Source: an uncultured Oscillospiraceae bacterium (GTDB lineage: Bacteria > Bacillota > Clostridia > Oscillospirales > Acutalibacteraceae). Taken from it: 30,618 nucleotides of DNA. Location of the stretch: NCBI GenBank assembly GCA_900549825.1, contig URQB01000024.1, positions 1-30,618 of the forward strand. Reading direction: 5' to 3'. Both the position numbers and the translations under genes were made by a program. The notes beneath the pieces are model-generated. The model saw only the letters and a program-made list of their open reading frames with translations, did not search any database and had not been told where the DNA came from. Shown here piece after piece: positions 23,933 through 30,618 of the stretch; positions within the stretch are counted from its first letter, which is position 1; each line of letters starts with the position of its first letter.

Positions 23933-24106
23933 TCAAAGCAAGCCGTAAAAGCTCTGGAAAATCTGCTGATGCTTCTGCGCCATTTGCTGTACGCAGGCCT
24001 TCAGATCCGCATCCTGAATTTGGTTTGCAGTTTCGTTGCATTGGGTCTGAAAGTACTGTTCATGCCCCAGCGCGTCTTCCAGATACAATAGTTCTTTCGT
24101 CGTCAT
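23933..24106 (-). CDS. 57-aa helical protein, probable coat-associated partner
   Basis: The frame reads MTTKELLYLEDALGHEQYFQ and continues as a Gln-rich amphipathic helix pair, ending QQIFQSFYGLL. AGGAGGC lies seven bases before the ATG at 24106, a strong site. The length and helix pattern recall half of a CotF-like bundle. It is co-transcribed with cotF (21-base gap). Function is unknown; a coat role is inferred from context. Its upstream region 24107-24231 holds no clear sigma-A promoter, as expected for a sporulation gene. Confidence 0.75.
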   Translation of the reverse strand: MTTKELLYLEDALGHEQYFQTQCNETANQIQDADLKACVQQMAQKHQQIFQSFYGLL

Positions 24107-24231
24107 AGATCCTGCCTCCTAATAATAATTTCAATGATATTTTGCATGGATGATCCCGTAATATACATAATGGAAGAAGGAATCTTTGAACGATTGAGCA
24201 TCCGACGGTCCTGCGCAGCCCTTATCCGTTA

Positions 24232-24270
24232 AAATAAACATCCACCGACCAAGCCGGTGGATGTTTATTT
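24232..24270 (-). terminator. Terminator of the CBM9-kinase-GDPD operon
   Basis: A perfect 16-bp stem (24232-24247 with 24255-24270) with a seven-base loop. On the minus strand the stem ends in TTTATTTTAAC, a good U-tract. It lies 37 bases after the GDPD stop. Confidence 0.88.
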
Positions 24271-24307
24271 CATGAGTTTTGATCGGAAAGAACTGACAGA
24301 TTTTTCA

Positions 24308-25093
24308 TCAGAGGCTCTTCCAACCGGCCAGCAGCTCCCTGAGCTTTACCGGCTCCTTCGTCGTGATATTGTCCGGCCCGAGCGACGCGATCCGCGCCAT
24401 GGCTGTTTTTCGATTCACCGTCCAGAAAGAGACGAGCAAGCCCTGCTCATGCATCACACGCACCAGCGATTCGCTCGCCGCGTCATAATGGCAATTGATG
24501 CCGACTGCACCGCAGAGCCTGATCCGATCTGCCACCTGCCGCCAGTACGCGTCGCTCTTCTTCTGCTTTGTATCCGGGGAGACATTCAGATAATAGGGGA
24601 TCTCCGGGCATTCCCTTGCCACCTTGTCCGCCTCACCTGCTCCAACGCCGGTAAAAAACAGGCGGTCAAGGATGCCGGCCTCCTCGCCCAGCCGCGCGAT
24701 TTCCGGAAGGTTGTCCGTCTGCTTCAGATCCAGATTCACCTGAACCGCCTCTGTCTGCGCGATCAGGGCAAAGGCGTCGGCCAGCAAGGGGCTTTTGTCG
24801 TGATCCTGCAAGGCATCGTGCGCGAGCACCGGCGTCCCGTCCTTGCGGAAGCGGATATCGAATTCTACAGCGTTTGCGCCGCTGCCCAGCGCCGCGTGCA
24901 GGGAATCGAGCGTATTTTCCTTCGTGCCCAGACAGCCTGTGTGAGCGGTCACCAGGAAACCGGCCGGCAGGGAAAGCGGCTGAGCCTGCAGCTTTTTGAC
25001 CTGAGCGCGCCCATACAGCACAGGCGTCAGCGCGCCTGCACAAACGGCGGCCGCGATCAACACCGCGGCCGCCGTAACCACTCTGTATTTCAT
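24308..25093 (-). CDS. Membrane-anchored glycerophosphodiester phosphodiesterase family protein
   Basis: This 261-aa protein starts MKYRVVTAAAVLIAAAVCAG, an N-terminal anchor that places the domain outside the membrane. The GDPD barrel follows: VTAHTGCLGTKENTLDSL (H51, E59), VEFDIRFRKDGTPVLAHD (E77, D79, H92) and FWTVNRKTAMARI near the end. The usual HRG is HTG here, so the catalytic Arg is absent and Thr takes its place. Other catalytic residues are kept, so activity on an atypical phosphodiester is plausible. The start at 25093 follows AAAGGATGATG; a longer frame to 25276 overlaps the kinase gene. It is last in the operon, 55 bases after the kinase. Confidence 0.85.
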   Translation of the reverse strand: MKYRVVTAAAVLIAAAVCAGALTPVLYGRAQVKKLQAQPLSLPAGFLVTAHTGCLGTKENTLDSLHAALGSGANAVEFDIRFRKDGTPVLAHDALQDHDKSPLLADAFALIAQTEAVQVNLDLKQTDNLPEIARLGEEAGILDRLFFTGVGAGEADKVARECPEIPYYLNVSPDTKQKKSDAYWRQVADRIRLCGAVGINCHYDAASESLVRVMHEQGLLVSFWTVNRKTAMARIASLGPDNITTKEPVKLRELLAGWKSL

Positions 25094-25148
25094 CTCAACA
25101 TCATCCTTTCCGGAGTCCGTCACATACATCCGAGAGATGAGAAAAAAT

Positions 25149-26252
25149 TTATGCCCGGGAGACGATCTCCTGCATCTGTTCCATCTTGCGCTCGATGTCG
25201 GCCACCAGCGCAAACTGCGTGTGGCAGCGGTCGAGATTGTGCTCCGGATAAGCCGTCTTGAAATATGTATCGCCATTCAGGTAATCCGTCAGGAAGCGGA
25301 TGCCGCACTCGAAGGTCATCAGCTTCGAGGAAAATGCGAGATTGTCGATCTCCGCCGCGGTCAGGCTTCCGCCCGCCGCCGAAAGATAGCCCTTGACATA
25401 CTGCTCAAACAGGTTCAGATCCAGCGAAACGAGGGAAAGATCCTTTTCGTCCTCTGCCGCCGTGTTGGCGCCGAAACGAATGCTGTCGCCGAAATCATAA
25501 AGAGACAGGCCGGGCATGACCGTATCAAGATCGATGACGCAGATGCCCCGCTTTGTATCGTTATCAAACATCACGTTGTTGAGCTTCGTATCGTTGTGCG
25601 TCACGCGCAGGGGCAGATCACCCTGCTCCATCAGGTCAAGCAGCACACGGCAGTCCGCTTCGCGTGCTTTCGCAAAAGCAATTTCCTCCTGCACGAGCTT
25701 TGCACGTCCCGCCTGATCCGCTTCGATCGCCTGGAGCAGATCCTGAAAACGGGAGACCGTGTTGTGGAAATTCGGAATCGTCTCATGCAGGCTGTCGCTC
25801 GGATAATCCGCGAGCATCTGCTGGAAGGTGCCGAAGGCCCTCGCCGCATGATAGAAAACAACCGGGTCTGTAATGCTCTGACAGGTATAGGCATTGGAAA
25901 TAAAATTATAGATACGCCAGCAATGACCCTCTGCATCCTTATAATAGGGCGTTCCGTCTATCGTGCGGTAGACCGTGAGCGTTTCCCGCCCGGGGTCTCC
26001 GCCGGCCGCCTCGATCTGCCGGCGCAGATAGGAGGTCACGCCGAGGATATTCTCCATGAGCTCATCCGGATTGTGAAAGACATGGGTATTGATCTGCTGC
26101 AGCAGGAAATCCCGGTTTTGACCGTCCTCCTGAAAATGCAGGACATAGGTATTGTTGATATGACCGTTGTGGATCCTGTCATAACCGGTGTAGTCGCCAC
26201 CCAGCGCGAACTGGTGCTTGATCTCCTCAAGCTGGAAAGGAAGCTCGCTCAT
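25149..26252 (-). CDS. Phosphotransferase family sugar kinase, N-acetylhexosamine 1-kinase-like
   Basis: This 367-aa cytosolic protein has the aminoglycoside phosphotransferase/choline kinase fold. The N-lobe carries YDRIHNGHINNTYVL and LLQQINTHVFHNPDELMENI. The catalytic loop is HNDTKLNNVMFD (near residue 220) and the metal site is VIDLDTVMPG (near 245), followed by YDFGDSIRFG. The phrases match NahK (LnpB) of bifidobacteria, which phosphorylates GlcNAc and GalNAc at C1. That substrate is inferred from similarity alone. AAAGG lies 13 bases before the ATG at 26252. It lies between the CBM9-like gene (38-base gap) and GDPD. Confidence 0.85.
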   Translation of the reverse strand: MSELPFQLEEIKHQFALGGDYTGYDRIHNGHINNTYVLHFQEDGQNRDFLLQQINTHVFHNPDELMENILGVTSYLRRQIEAAGGDPGRETLTVYRTIDGTPYYKDAEGHCWRIYNFISNAYTCQSITDPVVFYHAARAFGTFQQMLADYPSDSLHETIPNFHNTVSRFQDLLQAIEADQAGRAKLVQEEIAFAKAREADCRVLLDLMEQGDLPLRVTHNDTKLNNVMFDNDTKRGICVIDLDTVMPGLSLYDFGDSIRFGANTAAEDEKDLSLVSLDLNLFEQYVKGYLSAAGGSLTAAEIDNLAFSSKLMTFECGIRFLTDYLNGDTYFKTAYPEHNLDRCHTQFALVADIERKMEQMQEIVSRA

Positions 26253-26290
26253 GTGTCACACACAGCCTTTCTAACAATAATATCAAACTC

Positions 26291-26935
26291 TTATAGGTAA
26301 GTTGCTTCTTCTATCAACTCAATCGTGCCGAAACGCTGCGGGTTATGAAAACCAAGCGCCGCACTGCCGACCGGAAAATATGCGCCGAAATGGGGGCGTT
26401 CCGTTTCGTCGCCGCATTTGTAAAAATTGCCCGCCAGGGTGCATGAGACGATTGGAAACGGCCGGCCATAAACCGCTTCGATCAGTTCTGCGGAAATCAA
26501 CAGCAGCACGCCCCAGGCATCCCCCCGCGGCGTTGATAAGGAAAACGGCGTAACAACGGGCGCCAAATCCGTCATCTTCGACAATCTGACGCGGCCCTCC
26601 CGGCCCGGGCCGAATTCCGTTAGAAAAACGCCTTTCGGATTCATCTCAAAATTTATGTAGGAATCCTGCACGGCGGGAAACGGATTCAGGAAGCATTCCA
26701 GGCAACTGTCTTTGTAAACCGGATCGTCACGCTCGCACGCAACCGCACGGACCGGCTCTTCAAAAGACCACATCCGCACAAAAACGCCCTTTCCACGCAC
26801 CGCGCAAAGCTGCGCGAACGAGGCCGGACGGTAAGGAGACGCCCCTTCCCAATGAAAGCTTTCCAGGCGGGCAACCGGAACATGCGCCCAATCGGGCTGG
26901 CCGCTGAAAATCGGGCCGGTATAAAACTGCGCCAT
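26291..26935 (-). CDS. Carbohydrate-binding family 9-like protein
   Basis: This 214-aa protein has the CBM9/DOMON-like beta-sandwich. Typical phrases are VFVRMWSFEEPVRA, DPVYKDSCLECFLNPF, YINFEMNPKG and the C-terminal HFGAYFPVGSAALGFHNPQRFG. Such stand-alone domains are found in gut Firmicutes and Bacteroidetes; the ligand is unknown. No signal peptide is visible, so it seems cytosolic. AAGGAGGT precedes the ATG at 26935. It is the first gene of the three-gene operon and lies right after the promoter. It could bind a sugar or glycan intermediate for the kinase downstream, but this is inference. Confidence 0.85.
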   Translation of the reverse strand: MAQFYTGPIFSGQPDWAHVPVARLESFHWEGASPYRPASFAQLCAVRGKGVFVRMWSFEEPVRAVACERDDPVYKDSCLECFLNPFPAVQDSYINFEMNPKGVFLTEFGPGREGRVRLSKMTDLAPVVTPFSLSTPRGDAWGVLLLISAELIEAVYGRPFPIVSCTLAGNFYKCGDETERPHFGAYFPVGSAALGFHNPQRFGTIELIEEATYL

Positions 26936-26953
26936 ACAGATACCTCCTTACGG

Positions 26954-26991
26954 TAACTAAGTTATTATAGCAATTTCGGCCGTTTTGTCAA
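26954..26991 (-). promoter_or_regulatory. Promoter of the CBM9-kinase-GDPD operon with TAACTAAGTTA palindrome
   Basis: On the minus strand TTGACA (26991-26986), a 16-base spacer and TATAAT (26969-26964) with extended TGC form a near-consensus promoter. TAACTAAGTTA (26954-26964) is a perfect 11-base palindrome running from the -10 to the start region, a good place for a repressor site. Confidence 0.85.
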
Positions 26992-27116
26992 GTTTTCGGG
27001 CGCTTTCTGACGAAGTCTCCGGGATAGTATATATATTCACATTATCGAATTGAAATCCCATCTCAAAATTGGGAATAAATTAATATATCCTATGCAGTGG
27101 TAGTAAAAAAGCTTCT
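26992..27116. other. AT-rich intergenic stretch, nothing recognised
   Basis: The stretch includes GTATATATAT and a short TCCCA/TGGGA inverted repeat. No gene or promoter with a proper -35/-10 pair was seen. Confidence 0.5.
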
Positions 27117-27152
27117 CAAACAAAACAGCGGCCAGATGCTTCCGGCCGCCGT
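27117..27152 (-). terminator. Terminator of the 49-aa gene
   Basis: GCGGCC (27128-27133) pairs with GGCCGC (27144-27149), with flanking partial pairs. On the minus strand TGTTTTGTTT follows, a U-rich tract. Confidence 0.7.
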
Positions 27153-27155
27153 CTT

Positions 27156-27305
27156 TCACTTCTCATCTGTTTCCTGCCCCGGCTCCCCGCCCGGCCCGTC
27201 GCGCCGCGGGCGCTTATCCGGGCCGCTTTTCTGGTGGGATGTCGTCCACTGGTTGTCCCCCGCCGTTTTGACAGCACGGACATGCTTTTTTTTCGAACGA
27301 TCCAT
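27156..27305 (-). CDS. 49-aa basic hydrophilic protein of unknown function
   Basis: The frame reads MDRSKKKHVRAVKTAGDNQW, continues TTSHQKSGPDKRPRRDGPGG and ends EPGQETDEK. AAAGGAG lies ten bases before the ATG and a terminator follows the stop directly, so it is a real transcription unit. The protein has no membrane segment or Cys and is probably disordered. I do not recognise it. It resembles small conserved clostridial proteins of unknown role more than small acid-soluble spore proteins. Its leader carries a GCGGGAA/TTCCCGC hairpin (27337-27359). A clear promoter is not visible on this strand. Confidence 0.7.
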   Translation of the reverse strand: MDRSKKKHVRAVKTAGDNQWTTSHQKSGPDKRPRRDGPGGEPGQETDEK

Positions 27306-27415
27306 AAAAATACGTCTCCTTTCGCAAATTCGCCTGGCGGGAAAGAAAGCCGTTCCCGCAGATGTGTTCCATCCTTAGAATGCGCCGTTTTCTCCAGAAA
27401 TATTATCGCATGCGG

Positions 27416-27444
27416 TTGCAAGTTATCTGTTTTCTTGTTACAAT
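27416..27444 (+). promoter_or_regulatory. Promoter of the lipase gene
   Basis: TTGCAA (27416-27421), a 17-base spacer and TACAAT (27439-27444) precede a leader of about 68 bases. Confidence 0.7.
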
Positions 27445-27518
27445 TTAGAGGAAATAAGAAAAACATTGTATCGTTTGCCGCTTTGATAGGTGGCTCCCTG
27501 TCCGGAGGTGTTGATAAA

Positions 27519-28805
27519 ATGAAGCAAAAAATCGGAAAACGTGCTGCTAGCCTCCTGCTGGCAGCCGTCATGGCTGTGCTGGTGGTGCTGCCCGCGTCCA
27601 GCGCGGCTGTCGACAAAATGGCAGATGTCCAGTACCCCTATGTCTTCGTCCACGGGATGGGCGGATGGGGCTCCGACGAGGGAATCAACAGCATCCTCCC
27701 CTACTGGGGCGCAACCACGGGCGCGCTGATGCCGCGCCTGCGTGACAACGGCTACGAATGCTATGACGCCTCTGTAGGGCCAATTTCAAGCTGCTGGGAC
27801 CGTGCATGCGAGCTCTACGCTCAGATGACGGGCGGTACCGTGGACTATGGCAAGGCGCATTCTCAAGCGCACAGCCACGCCCGCTACGGGCGCACCTATG
27901 ACGCGCCCTTATTTGAGGGCTGGGGGACCAAGGATAAAAAAGGCATTTTGAAAAAGGTCAATCTCGTCGGCCACAGCTTCGGTGGTAACACGGTTCGTCT
28001 CCTCACAGAGCTGCTTGCCAACGGAGACCCGGCAGAGCGAGAAGCCACGCCCGCCAAAGAGCTTTCCCCGCTCTTTACGGGAGGCAAAGCCAATTGGGTG
28101 CATTCCGTCACCACGCTCTGCACGCCTCATAACGGCTCAACGCTGCGTTATATTGCCGACAACCTGAAGCTGACCGATCTGGTCAAAGCGGTGAGTTATA
28201 TCTATGCCGGTATCATGGGCCGGTCGCCGCTCAATGGGTTCGTCGATTTTCATCTGGAGCAGTTCGGCCTGACGGCGGTTCCGGGAGAATCCGCGCAGGA
28301 CCGGCTTCTGAGAGCGCTTAAACTGATCTTTGAAGAGACGGACGACAGCGTGGTCACAGATCTCTCGCCCGACGGCGCGGCCCTGCTCAACGAACGCATC
28401 GGAATGGAGCGGAATATCTATTATTTTTCCTATTCCTACCTGACGACCCATCAGTCCGCGTTCAGCGATCGTCAGGTAGCAAACGCCGATACGCTTCTGG
28501 TTTTGATCCCGTTTGCAAACCTGATCGGCAAATATGCGGTCAATACAGACACGGACTATCCGATCGATGCAAGCTGGCTGCCCAACGACGGCCTGGTTAG
28601 CGTCGTCTCAGCGCAAAAGCCCTCTGATGATCCGGGTGTGGATTTCGACGCCTCTCATATCGTGCGGGGAAGCTGGAACGTCATGCCCACCCTGCCCGGT
28701 GATCACGGGACAGTGATCGGCCTCAATGCGGACAGGGACAAAACGCTGCAATTCTATCTTGAGATGATGCAGATGATCGAGTCGCTCCCGAAAACAGCGA
28801 ATTAA
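27519..28805 (+). CDS. Secreted lipase, family I.5-like (Geobacillus/staphylococcal type)
   Basis: This 428-aa exported alpha/beta hydrolase splits long-chain acyl esters. The signal peptide KRAASLLLAAVMAVLVVLPA is cleaved probably after SSAA near residue 30. The oxyanion hole lies in VFVHGMGGWG. The nucleophile is S153 in GHSFGG, with D357 (NDGLVS) and H396 (PGDHGTV) completing the triad. The phrases DYGKAHSQAHSHARYGRTY and LCTPHNGS match I.5 lipases, including the region that binds structural zinc. CGGAGGTG precedes the ATG at 27519. The frame is open upstream to 27234, but the promoter and ribosome site exclude that. It is monocistronic. Confidence 0.93.
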   Translation: MKQKIGKRAASLLLAAVMAVLVVLPASSAAVDKMADVQYPYVFVHGMGGWGSDEGINSILPYWGATTGALMPRLRDNGYECYDASVGPISSCWDRACELYAQMTGGTVDYGKAHSQAHSHARYGRTYDAPLFEGWGTKDKKGILKKVNLVGHSFGGNTVRLLTELLANGDPAEREATPAKELSPLFTGGKANWVHSVTTLCTPHNGSTLRYIADNLKLTDLVKAVSYIYAGIMGRSPLNGFVDFHLEQFGLTAVPGESAQDRLLRALKLIFEETDDSVVTDLSPDGAALLNERIGMERNIYYFSYSYLTTHQSAFSDRQVANADTLLVLIPFANLIGKYAVNTDTDYPIDASWLPNDGLVSVVSAQKPSDDPGVDFDASHIVRGSWNVMPTLPGDHGTVIGLNADRDKTLQFYLEMMQMIESLPKTAN

Positions 28806-28821
28806 TGTTAGAACGAAAAAG

Positions 28822-28855
28822 GCAGGCTGTGCAAACCGGTATTTGCGCAGCCTGC
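28822..28855 (+). terminator. Terminator after the lipase gene
   Basis: A 14-bp stem (28822-28835 with 28842-28855) with one G-U pair and a six-base loop, followed by TTCCCTTT. The U-tract is weak. Confidence 0.75.
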
Positions 28856-28874
28856 TTCCCTTTAAAATTCATGC

Positions 28875-29031
28875 TATAATCATTGACGCTGCCCGCCCTG
28901 CCTGCGGCTGGGCATAATTGAGGCATCATAGATGGCGTTTTTGCCGGGGCAAAGCCAGGGAGTCGTTCATTCACGGTTTGCAAATTACGGCCTTGTCTAT
29001 TTTAATCCATGATAGAAAGGATGGCAGATCC
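28875..29031 (+). promoter_or_regulatory. Promoter -10 and long leader of the nitroreductase gene, with possible 26-aa leader ORF
   Basis: TGCTATAAT (28872-28880) is a perfect extended -10, but its -35 is weak. The leader of about 145 bases has a hairpin, GGC...TTTGCC/GGCAAA...GCC (28934-28956). An ORF at 28932-29012 starts at ATG with GAGG eight bases before it, reads MAFLPGQSQGVVHSRFANYG, and ends VYFNP, 20 bases before the nitroreductase ATG. No known riboswitch fits. Confidence 0.4.
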
Positions 29032-29607
29032 ATGCTCATTGATCTATTGAAAAAGAACCGCAGCTACCGCGGCTATGACGAAGCTTACCGCGTGAGCCGC
29101 GCCGTGCTGGAGGAACTGATCGGCTGCACGCGCTATGCGGCGTCGAGCGTCAATATTCAGCCGTTAAAATACCTTGCCGCCAGCGAGCCGGAAACCGTAT
29201 CGCGCATCCAGCCGCTCACCCATTGGGCAGGCAGGCTCAAAGAGCTGCATTTACCGCGGGAGGGGCATCGTCCCACAGCCTTCATCGTCATCTGCCAGGA
29301 CATGTCTGTCAACGATTCCCCCACGATGTTCCAGCGCGATATCGGCATCGCCGCGCAGACGATCCTGCTCGCCGCTACGGAAAAGGGGCTCGGCGGCTGC
29401 ATGATTGGCAGCTTCGAAAAGAACGCGCTGAAAAAAACGCTCAGCCTGCCGGAGCAGATCGAGCCCATGATGGTGCTTGCCATCGGCAAGCCCGACGAGA
29501 CGGTGCTGCTCACCGGGGTGGGCCCGGACGGCTCTACGGATTACTACCGGGATGAAAACGATGTGCATTACGTCCCGAAGCGCGCATTAAAAAATATTCT
29601 TCTGTGA
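29032..29607 (+). CDS. Nitroreductase family protein
   Basis: This 191-aa protein has the FMN-dependent nitroreductase fold, usually a dimer reducing nitro groups, quinones or other electrophiles with NAD(P)H. The opening LLKKNRSYRGYDE carries the Arg-rich FMN-phosphate site, followed by AASSVNIQPLKY. The later stretch IGIAAQTILLAATEKGLGGCMIG holds the second FMN-contact region. A C-terminal tail (DGSTDYYRDENDVHYVPKRA) is typical of clostridial members. GAAAGG lies upstream of the ATG at 29032. A TTG-initiated longer frame from 28918 has no family similarity. Patatin follows after 11 bases and is probably co-transcribed. The physiological substrate is not known. Confidence 0.9.
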   Translation: MLIDLLKKNRSYRGYDEAYRVSRAVLEELIGCTRYAASSVNIQPLKYLAASEPETVSRIQPLTHWAGRLKELHLPREGHRPTAFIVICQDMSVNDSPTMFQRDIGIAAQTILLAATEKGLGGCMIGSFEKNALKKTLSLPEQIEPMMVLAIGKPDETVLLTGVGPDGSTDYYRDENDVHYVPKRALKNILL

Positions 29608-29618
29608 GGTTGTAAAAA

Positions 29619-30461
29619 ATGAAAACTGGCTTGGTCTTAGAGGGCGGCGGCCTGCGCGGGATCTATACCGTCGGCGTCCTCGATATATTGATGGAGGAGG
29701 GGCTTTTCCCGGACTATGCGGTGGGCGTATCCGCCGGCGCGGCGAACGCGGTTTCCTATCTGGCAGGCCAAAGGGGGCGCGGCTATCGCGTCAATACGCA
29801 ATATCTGGGCGATAAGCGGTATATGAGCCTCTCCAATCTGATTCATAAGCGATCCTTATTCGGGATGGACCTGATCTTTGACGAAATCCCAAATGCGCTG
29901 GACACCCTCGACTATGACGCCATCCAGCACTCCCCCATCGAATTCTATACCGGAGTCACCTCCTGCGAGGACGGGCAGGCCCTGTATTTCGGCAAAGAAT
30001 ATTTGGCGCACAACTGCGATCTGCTCTGTGCGTCCGCCTCGATTCCGATCATCTCCCAGCCGGTGGAGATTGACGGCATTCCCTGTGTGGACGGCGGCGT
30101 GGCGGACCCGATCCCCGTGCAGAAGGCACTGGACGACGGCTGCGAGCAGATCGTCGCCGTCCTGACGCAGCCGCGCGGCTATCGGCAGAGCCCGATGCGG
30201 ATGCGCCCCGCCTATCACCGGATGTTAAGGCGTTATCCCCGGCTGGTGCAGACGCTGGACCGCCGCCATACCGTCTATAATGCCTGCCTCGCTCAGCTCG
30301 AGCAGCTTGAGCACTGCCTGCGCGCCTTCGTCATCGCCCCGAGCCGCCCCCTGCCCACGAGCTGGATGTGTAAGGATCCCGCCCGCATGCAGGAAAGCTA
30401 TGAAATCGGGCGGGAAGACGCGCGTAACGCGCTGCGCAACGGGCTTGCCAAATCTTTTTAA
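29619..30461 (+). CDS. Patatin-like phospholipase
   Basis: This 280-aa cytosolic acyl hydrolase uses a Ser-Asp dyad. LEGGGLRGIYTVGVLD gives the oxyanion loop (GGGLRG, residues 9-14), S38 in GVSAGA is the nucleophile, and D158 in VDGGVADP is its partner. It fits the bacterial YjjU/RssA-like patatins with DUF6363-type C-terminal helices. A GAGG site overlaps the end of the nitroreductase gene, 11 bases before. There is no signal peptide. Confidence 0.93.
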   Translation: MKTGLVLEGGGLRGIYTVGVLDILMEEGLFPDYAVGVSAGAANAVSYLAGQRGRGYRVNTQYLGDKRYMSLSNLIHKRSLFGMDLIFDEIPNALDTLDYDAIQHSPIEFYTGVTSCEDGQALYFGKEYLAHNCDLLCASASIPIISQPVEIDGIPCVDGGVADPIPVQKALDDGCEQIVAVLTQPRGYRQSPMRMRPAYHRMLRRYPRLVQTLDRRHTVYNACLAQLEQLEHCLRAFVIAPSRPLPTSWMCKDPARMQESYEIGREDARNALRNGLAKSF

Positions 30462-30618
30462 CGGACAAACCTGGCATCGGTGAACAGGGGCAACAACGGT
30501 TTTGAGAGCGATGCCGAGGGCCTCTGCCGGCGTGATCCTCCTCGCCTTCCGGCAAGGAAGGCGTCGTCGTCTGCCTTGCCAAAGGCCCCGGCATTGCCCC
30601 AAAACGCCAAAGGACCGC
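30462..30618. other. Window end, no gene assigned
   Basis: All bases from 30462 to the edge are GC-rich with no hairpin or T-run that would end the patatin transcript. A minus-strand frame is open from the edge to a TAA at 30460-30458 (ending SKPLLPLFTDARFVR), which would be a 3' end convergent with patatin, but I do not recognise it. No promoter was seen. Confidence 0.3.

Noticed and set aside
28881..29031. A c-di-GMP or FMN riboswitch in the nitroreductase leader
   Set aside because: GGGGCAAAGCC faintly resembles a GEMM-I element, but the conserved core and helices could not be traced.
1..30618. tRNA, rRNA, CRISPR array, insertion sequence or phage genes
   Set aside because: None was recognised on either strand; the CAGANNN tract is too short and irregular to be a CRISPR.

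Overview
The window looks like a chromosomal segment of a spore-forming, anaerobic, fairly GC-rich clostridial Firmicute, most likely an Oscillospiraceae/Ruminococcaceae-type gut bacterium. The reasons are a complete V-type ATPase operon, a zinc-ribbon L28, the tepA-ylzJ-ftsK/spoIIIE neighbourhood, CotF-type spore coat genes, and Gram-positive Shine-Dalgarno and sigma-A promoter sequences. This placement is inference; no rRNA is present.

Layout. 1-2715 (minus): start of an unknown gene cut by the window edge, preceded by a cytoplasmic GH89 alpha-N-acetylglucosaminidase with a discoidin-like N-terminal domain. 2832-7443 (minus): tepA, ylzJ, uppP and ftsK/spoIIIE, a block for spore/cell-division chromosome translocation and undecaprenyl phosphate recycling. 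7782-8294 (plus): a ferritin with its own promoter. 8455-17600 (minus): a V-type ATPase operon in the transcribed order G/H, C, I, K, F, E, A, B, D, with one strong promoter at its head and unusual intergenic structures before A and before D. 17970-18158 (plus): rpmB.

18220-20108 is a visibly AT-rich island. It holds two unrecognised plus-strand genes, a secreted beta-rich protein and a membrane-anchored protein, separated by a perfect 19-bp inverted repeat. It is the least explained part of the window and looks horizontally acquired. aroF (DAHP synthase) follows from 20178. Between aroF and a GH13 alpha-1,6-glucosidase (21427-23100, minus) lies what appears to be the junction of a lost two-gene operon.

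23369-24106 holds a DUF305-like mini-protein and two small coat-type genes. 24308-26935 (minus) is a three-gene operon read as CBM9-like protein, N-acetylhexosamine-kinase-like phosphotransferase and membrane-anchored GDPD, with a clear promoter and a strong terminator. Together with GH89 it suggests amino-sugar glycan salvage. 27156-27305 (minus) is a 49-aa basic protein of unknown role. 27519-30461 (plus) has a secreted family I.5-type lipase, a nitroreductase with a long leader, and a patatin-like phospholipase.
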